From JAHRAW01 sp965226545 (GTDB lineage Bacteria; Pseudomonadota; Gammaproteobacteria; Arenicellales; Poriferihabitantaceae): 64,000 nt of DNA. Under the pieces are notes generated by a model. That model ran no database searches, was not told the origin of the DNA, and saw only the letters and a program-made list of their open reading frames with translations. The number at the start of each line of letters is the position of its first letter. Within the stretch, counting starts at the first letter, position 1. Both the position numbers and the translations under genes were made by a program. Shown here piece after piece: positions 62,381-64,000 of this stretch. Location of the stretch: positions 2,480,001 to 2,544,000 of the forward strand of contig OZ245364.1 in assembly GCA_965226545.1 (NCBI GenBank). The letters run 5' to 3'.

Positions 62381-63052
62381 TCAATGCCGCGCGCAACGAT
62401 ACACCCGTCGGTCGGTCACCACCGCATCGATGGGAATATCCCATCGTTCGGCGCGCAATTCGTCTACGCATTGGATTTCATGCGCCAAGCCGATGAGCGG
62501 CGGTGCGCTGTGCGGTTCGGTTTTTTTATAGGCGAAGGTCGCGTCGTAAAACCCGCCGCCCATGCCAAGCCGATTGCCGCTGCGGTCGAAGCCGACCAAC
62601 GGCAACAACGCCAAATCCAACTCGCGCGCCTCGACCAATTCGGTGGCGCGCGGTTCGGCGATGCCAAAATCATTGCGCGTAAATTCACAGGTTTCGGTGA
62701 TTTCGGCAAACCGCAAAAAATTGGGCGCACCGCGCACAATCACCGGCGCAAACACCCGCGCGCCTTGCGCGCCCCACCATTGCGCCGCACATTGCGGGTC
62801 AATCTCGCCATCGTTGGCGAAGTACAACGCAATCGCGCGGCAACTTCGATATTCGCGCAACTCACGCAACCGTTCCGCCAACGCGGTTGCAGCCTCGGCT
62901 TGAGCGGCGGCATCGAGCGCATTGCGACGCGCGCGCAAATCGGCGCGCAACGCCTTTTTGGTTGATTCAATCGCGCGGGTTGAGTCGGTTGCGCGGGTTG
63001 AGTTGGCGGTTGAGGTCATTGCGATTAACATCGGTGTGGGTACTGTTTTCAA
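62381..63052 (-). CDS. ygfA: 5-formyltetrahydrofolate cyclo-ligase
   Basis: 223 aa enzyme converting 5-formyl-THF to 5,10-methenyl-THF with ATP. KKALRADLRARRNALD at the start of the conserved region, RAIALYFANDGEID, and the nucleotide-binding LLPLVGFDRSGNRLGMGGGFYD motif. The ~30 residues before it repeat ST-RA-DSTR units (TANSTRATDSTRAIEST), encoded by GCGCGGGTTGAG repeats, so the true start could be downstream (GTG or ATG absent before the core; ATG at 63016 is possible). Downstream of 6S RNA on the same strand, as in E. coli ssrS-ygfA. Confidence 0.9.
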   Translation of the reverse strand: MKTVPTPMLIAMTSTANSTRATDSTRAIESTKKALRADLRARRNALDAAAQAEAATALAERLRELREYRSCRAIALYFANDGEIDPQCAAQWWGAQGARVFAPVIVRGAPNFLRFAEITETCEFTRNDFGIAEPRATELVEARELDLALLPLVGFDRSGNRLGMGGGFYDATFAYKKTEPHSAPPLIGLAHEIQCVDELRAERWDIPIDAVVTDRRVYRCARH

Positions 63053-63079
63053 ACGTGTTGCGCAGGCATTGCGGCATAA

Positions 63080-63181
63080 AACAAATCAGTGCGAATCAAT
63101 TGCGAATCAATACAAATCACAAATCAAATTCGAATCAATGCGAGTCAACACGAATCAACGTGAATCAAAAAATCAAAACAT
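63080..63181. repeat. GAATCAA tandem simple repeat between 6S RNA and ygfA
   Basis: About ten degenerate units of 8-11 bases with GAATCAA at the core. On the transcribed (minus) strand the array begins right after 6S with TTTTGATTTTTTG, which could act as the 6S terminator. Confidence 0.65.
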
Positions 63182-63187
63182 CAATCG

Positions 63188-63374
63188 GACGCCGCCCGCA
63201 ATGCCGGATGCCCGGTCTATCCTTGAACCGCAGGTTCAAGTGGGCACCACGAGCCGCTTTGGGATTATCGCGCAAAGCGTAATACACGCCCACGGCTCAG
63301 TTGCGGCTCCCGAGTGGATAACTTAGGTTCCGAGGATTTTGCCAAGGGCACCCAAACACCACAGGCGACGCCGA
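63188..63374 (-). ncRNA. ssrS: 6S RNA (RNA polymerase-binding regulatory RNA)
   Basis: On the minus strand a ~187-base sequence folds as one long irregular rod. The outer stem pairs GGGTGCCC near the 5' side with GGGCATCC near the 3' side; an inner GTGGGC/GCCCAC stem and a GCTTTG/CAAAGC apical hairpin follow. The CTTGAACCTGCGGTTCAAGG hairpin on the 3' side is the counterpart of the CCTTGAACC...GGTTCAAGG element in E. coli 6S. Length (E. coli 184 nt), a TACAAT box seven bases ahead of the predicted 5' end and the position directly upstream of the 5-formyl-THF cyclo-ligase gene on the same strand all fit. 6S RNA mimics an open promoter and sequesters sigma-70 holoenzyme in stationary phase. Confidence 0.82.
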
Positions 63375-63380
63375 GTGCCG

Positions 63381-63386
63381 ATTGTA
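63381..63386 (-). promoter_or_regulatory. -10 box (TACAAT) of 6S RNA
   Basis: TACAAT followed by a GC-rich CGGCAC discriminator, suggesting sensitivity to ppGpp (inference). No consensus -35. Confidence 0.55.
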
Positions 63387-63603
63387 GCAAATTGCACGGG
63401 CGGTGTAGTTCGACGGTGGGCGACGACGACAATGGCGGCGGCGGTTTTTTGCTATACTTGGCGCAAAACAGGCGGTTAATAATGCGTTCGACGATTCAGC
63501 ATTGGATTCATTAAATAGTGTCGGATTCATTAATTAATACAGCACTTCACTTTGCCCGCCACCATCGCAACCCACACTTCACCCGCCACCATCACAAACC
63601 AAC
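63387..63603. other. Divergent spacer between 6S RNA and aceE
   Basis: 217 bp with no gene. Contains direct repeats of CACTTCACCCGCCACCATC-like sequence just before aceE and ATTCATTAA repeats at 63500-63535. Must hold the aceE promoter; no classic PdhR operator is recognised by eye. Confidence 0.4.
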
Positions 63604-64000
63604 ATGACCAACCGCCTGCCGCCCGATGTGGACGCCGTCGAGACCGGCGAATGGATTGATTCGCTCGATTCGGTGTTGAATAACGAAGGCGATGACCGCG
63701 CGCATTTTTTAATCGAGCGGCTCATCGACCACGCGCGCCGTTCCGGCGTGCATATCCCCTATCATCCCAACACCGCCTATCTCAACACAATCCCGCCGCA
63801 TCTGCAGGCGCCCAACCCGGGCGACCATGCATTGGAGCGGCGGATTCGCGCGTTGATTCGCTGGAATGCATTGGCGATGGTGGTGCGCGCCAATCGCATC
63901 TCGAGCGAATTGGGCGGGCATATCGCCAGTTTTGCCTCCGCCGCCACTTTGTACGATGTCGGCTTCAATCATTTTTGGCGCGCATCGACCGAACAACATC
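63604..64000 (+). CDS. aceE: Pyruvate dehydrogenase E1 component AceE (N-terminal part)
   Basis: 132 codons are visible before the window ends. RLPPDVDAVETGEWIDSLDS, LIERLIDHARRSGV, YLNTIPPHLQAPNPGDHALE, RIRALIRWNALAMVVRAN and SELGGHIASFASAATLYDVG align closely with the start of the homodimeric-type E1 of the pyruvate dehydrogenase complex (full length ~890 aa), which decarboxylates pyruvate using thiamine diphosphate. Truncated only by the window edge. Confidence 0.93.
   Translation, partial: MTNRLPPDVDAVETGEWIDSLDSVLNNEGDDRAHFLIERLIDHARRSGVHIPYHPNTAYLNTIPPHLQAPNPGDHALERRIRALIRWNALAMVVRANRISSELGGHIASFASAATLYDVGFNHFWRASTEQH

Noticed and set aside
63080..63181. Possible CRISPR-like array
   Set aside because: Units are 8-11 bases, imperfect and without spacers; it is simple sequence.
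63314..63514. 66-codon open frame at 63314
   Set aside because: Lies across the 6S RNA gene and its promoter; no ribosome binding site.

Overview
The window looks like chromosomal DNA of a gammaproteobacterium of fairly high GC content. The evidence is synteny: rsmI / lpoA-yraN-diaA-dolP, tesA / ybbA-ybbP, miaB-ybeZ-ybeY-lnt, and 6S RNA followed by the 5-formyl-THF cyclo-ligase gene are all arranged as in Enterobacteria and relatives. AcnB, BamC, LpoA, HemJ, a fused TRAP permease and a TAXI binding protein agree with this. I cannot name the genus. Nearly all DNA is coding, and I see no rRNA, tRNA, CRISPR or complete insertion sequence.

Layout. 1-2.75 kb: end of a membrane glycosyltransferase-like gene, then tatABC. 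2.8-6.7 kb: a scarred island between tatC and hemJ. It holds the 5' end of a helicase-type restriction gene fused in frame to the 3' end of a gpsA gene, a second degenerate tatC 3' end, and a nuclease-methyltransferase fusion. 6.9-13 kb: hemJ, rsmI, lpoA-yraN-diaA-dolP-hldE. 13-18.4 kb: M19 dipeptidase, MFS transporter, a HicB-HicA pair, an esterase and a MATE exporter. 18.5-21.4 kb: a second nuclease-methyltransferase fusion. 21.5-26 kb: RND adaptor and pump. 26-31 kb: ybbP/ybbA, tesA, mtgA. 31-35 kb: TAXI-TRAP uptake system. 35-41 kb: a second HicB-HicA pair (HicB frameshifted in an A9 tract) running directly into a polyamine-type ABC operon that also carries two tiny membrane-protein genes. 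41-51 kb: a ClpP-fold membrane protein, bamC and a surface-glycan cluster (four glycosyltransferases, a deacetylase and an FkbM methyltransferase) interrupted by panB. 50.8-52.6 kb: a small AT-richer island (DUF2335 protein, unknown protein, HNH nuclease). 52.6-63.4 kb: acnB-bioY, lnt-ybeY-phoH-miaB, a lipoprotein PPIase with an EVE protein, 5-formyl-THF cyclo-ligase and 6S RNA. The window ends inside aceE.

The most unusual feature spans the whole window. Short-period simple sequence occurs between genes and, in frame, inside conserved housekeeping proteins: YbeY, PhoH, MiaB, a YbbP-type permease, TatB, an RND pump, a glycosyltransferase, and the N-termini of RsmI, the PPIase and the cyclo-ligase. 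Other points of interest are the recombination scar next to tatC, three genes whose TATACT -10 box lies exactly six bases before the ATG (predicted leaderless mRNAs), the A9 frameshift in hicB, and the hicBA-ABC operon fusion.
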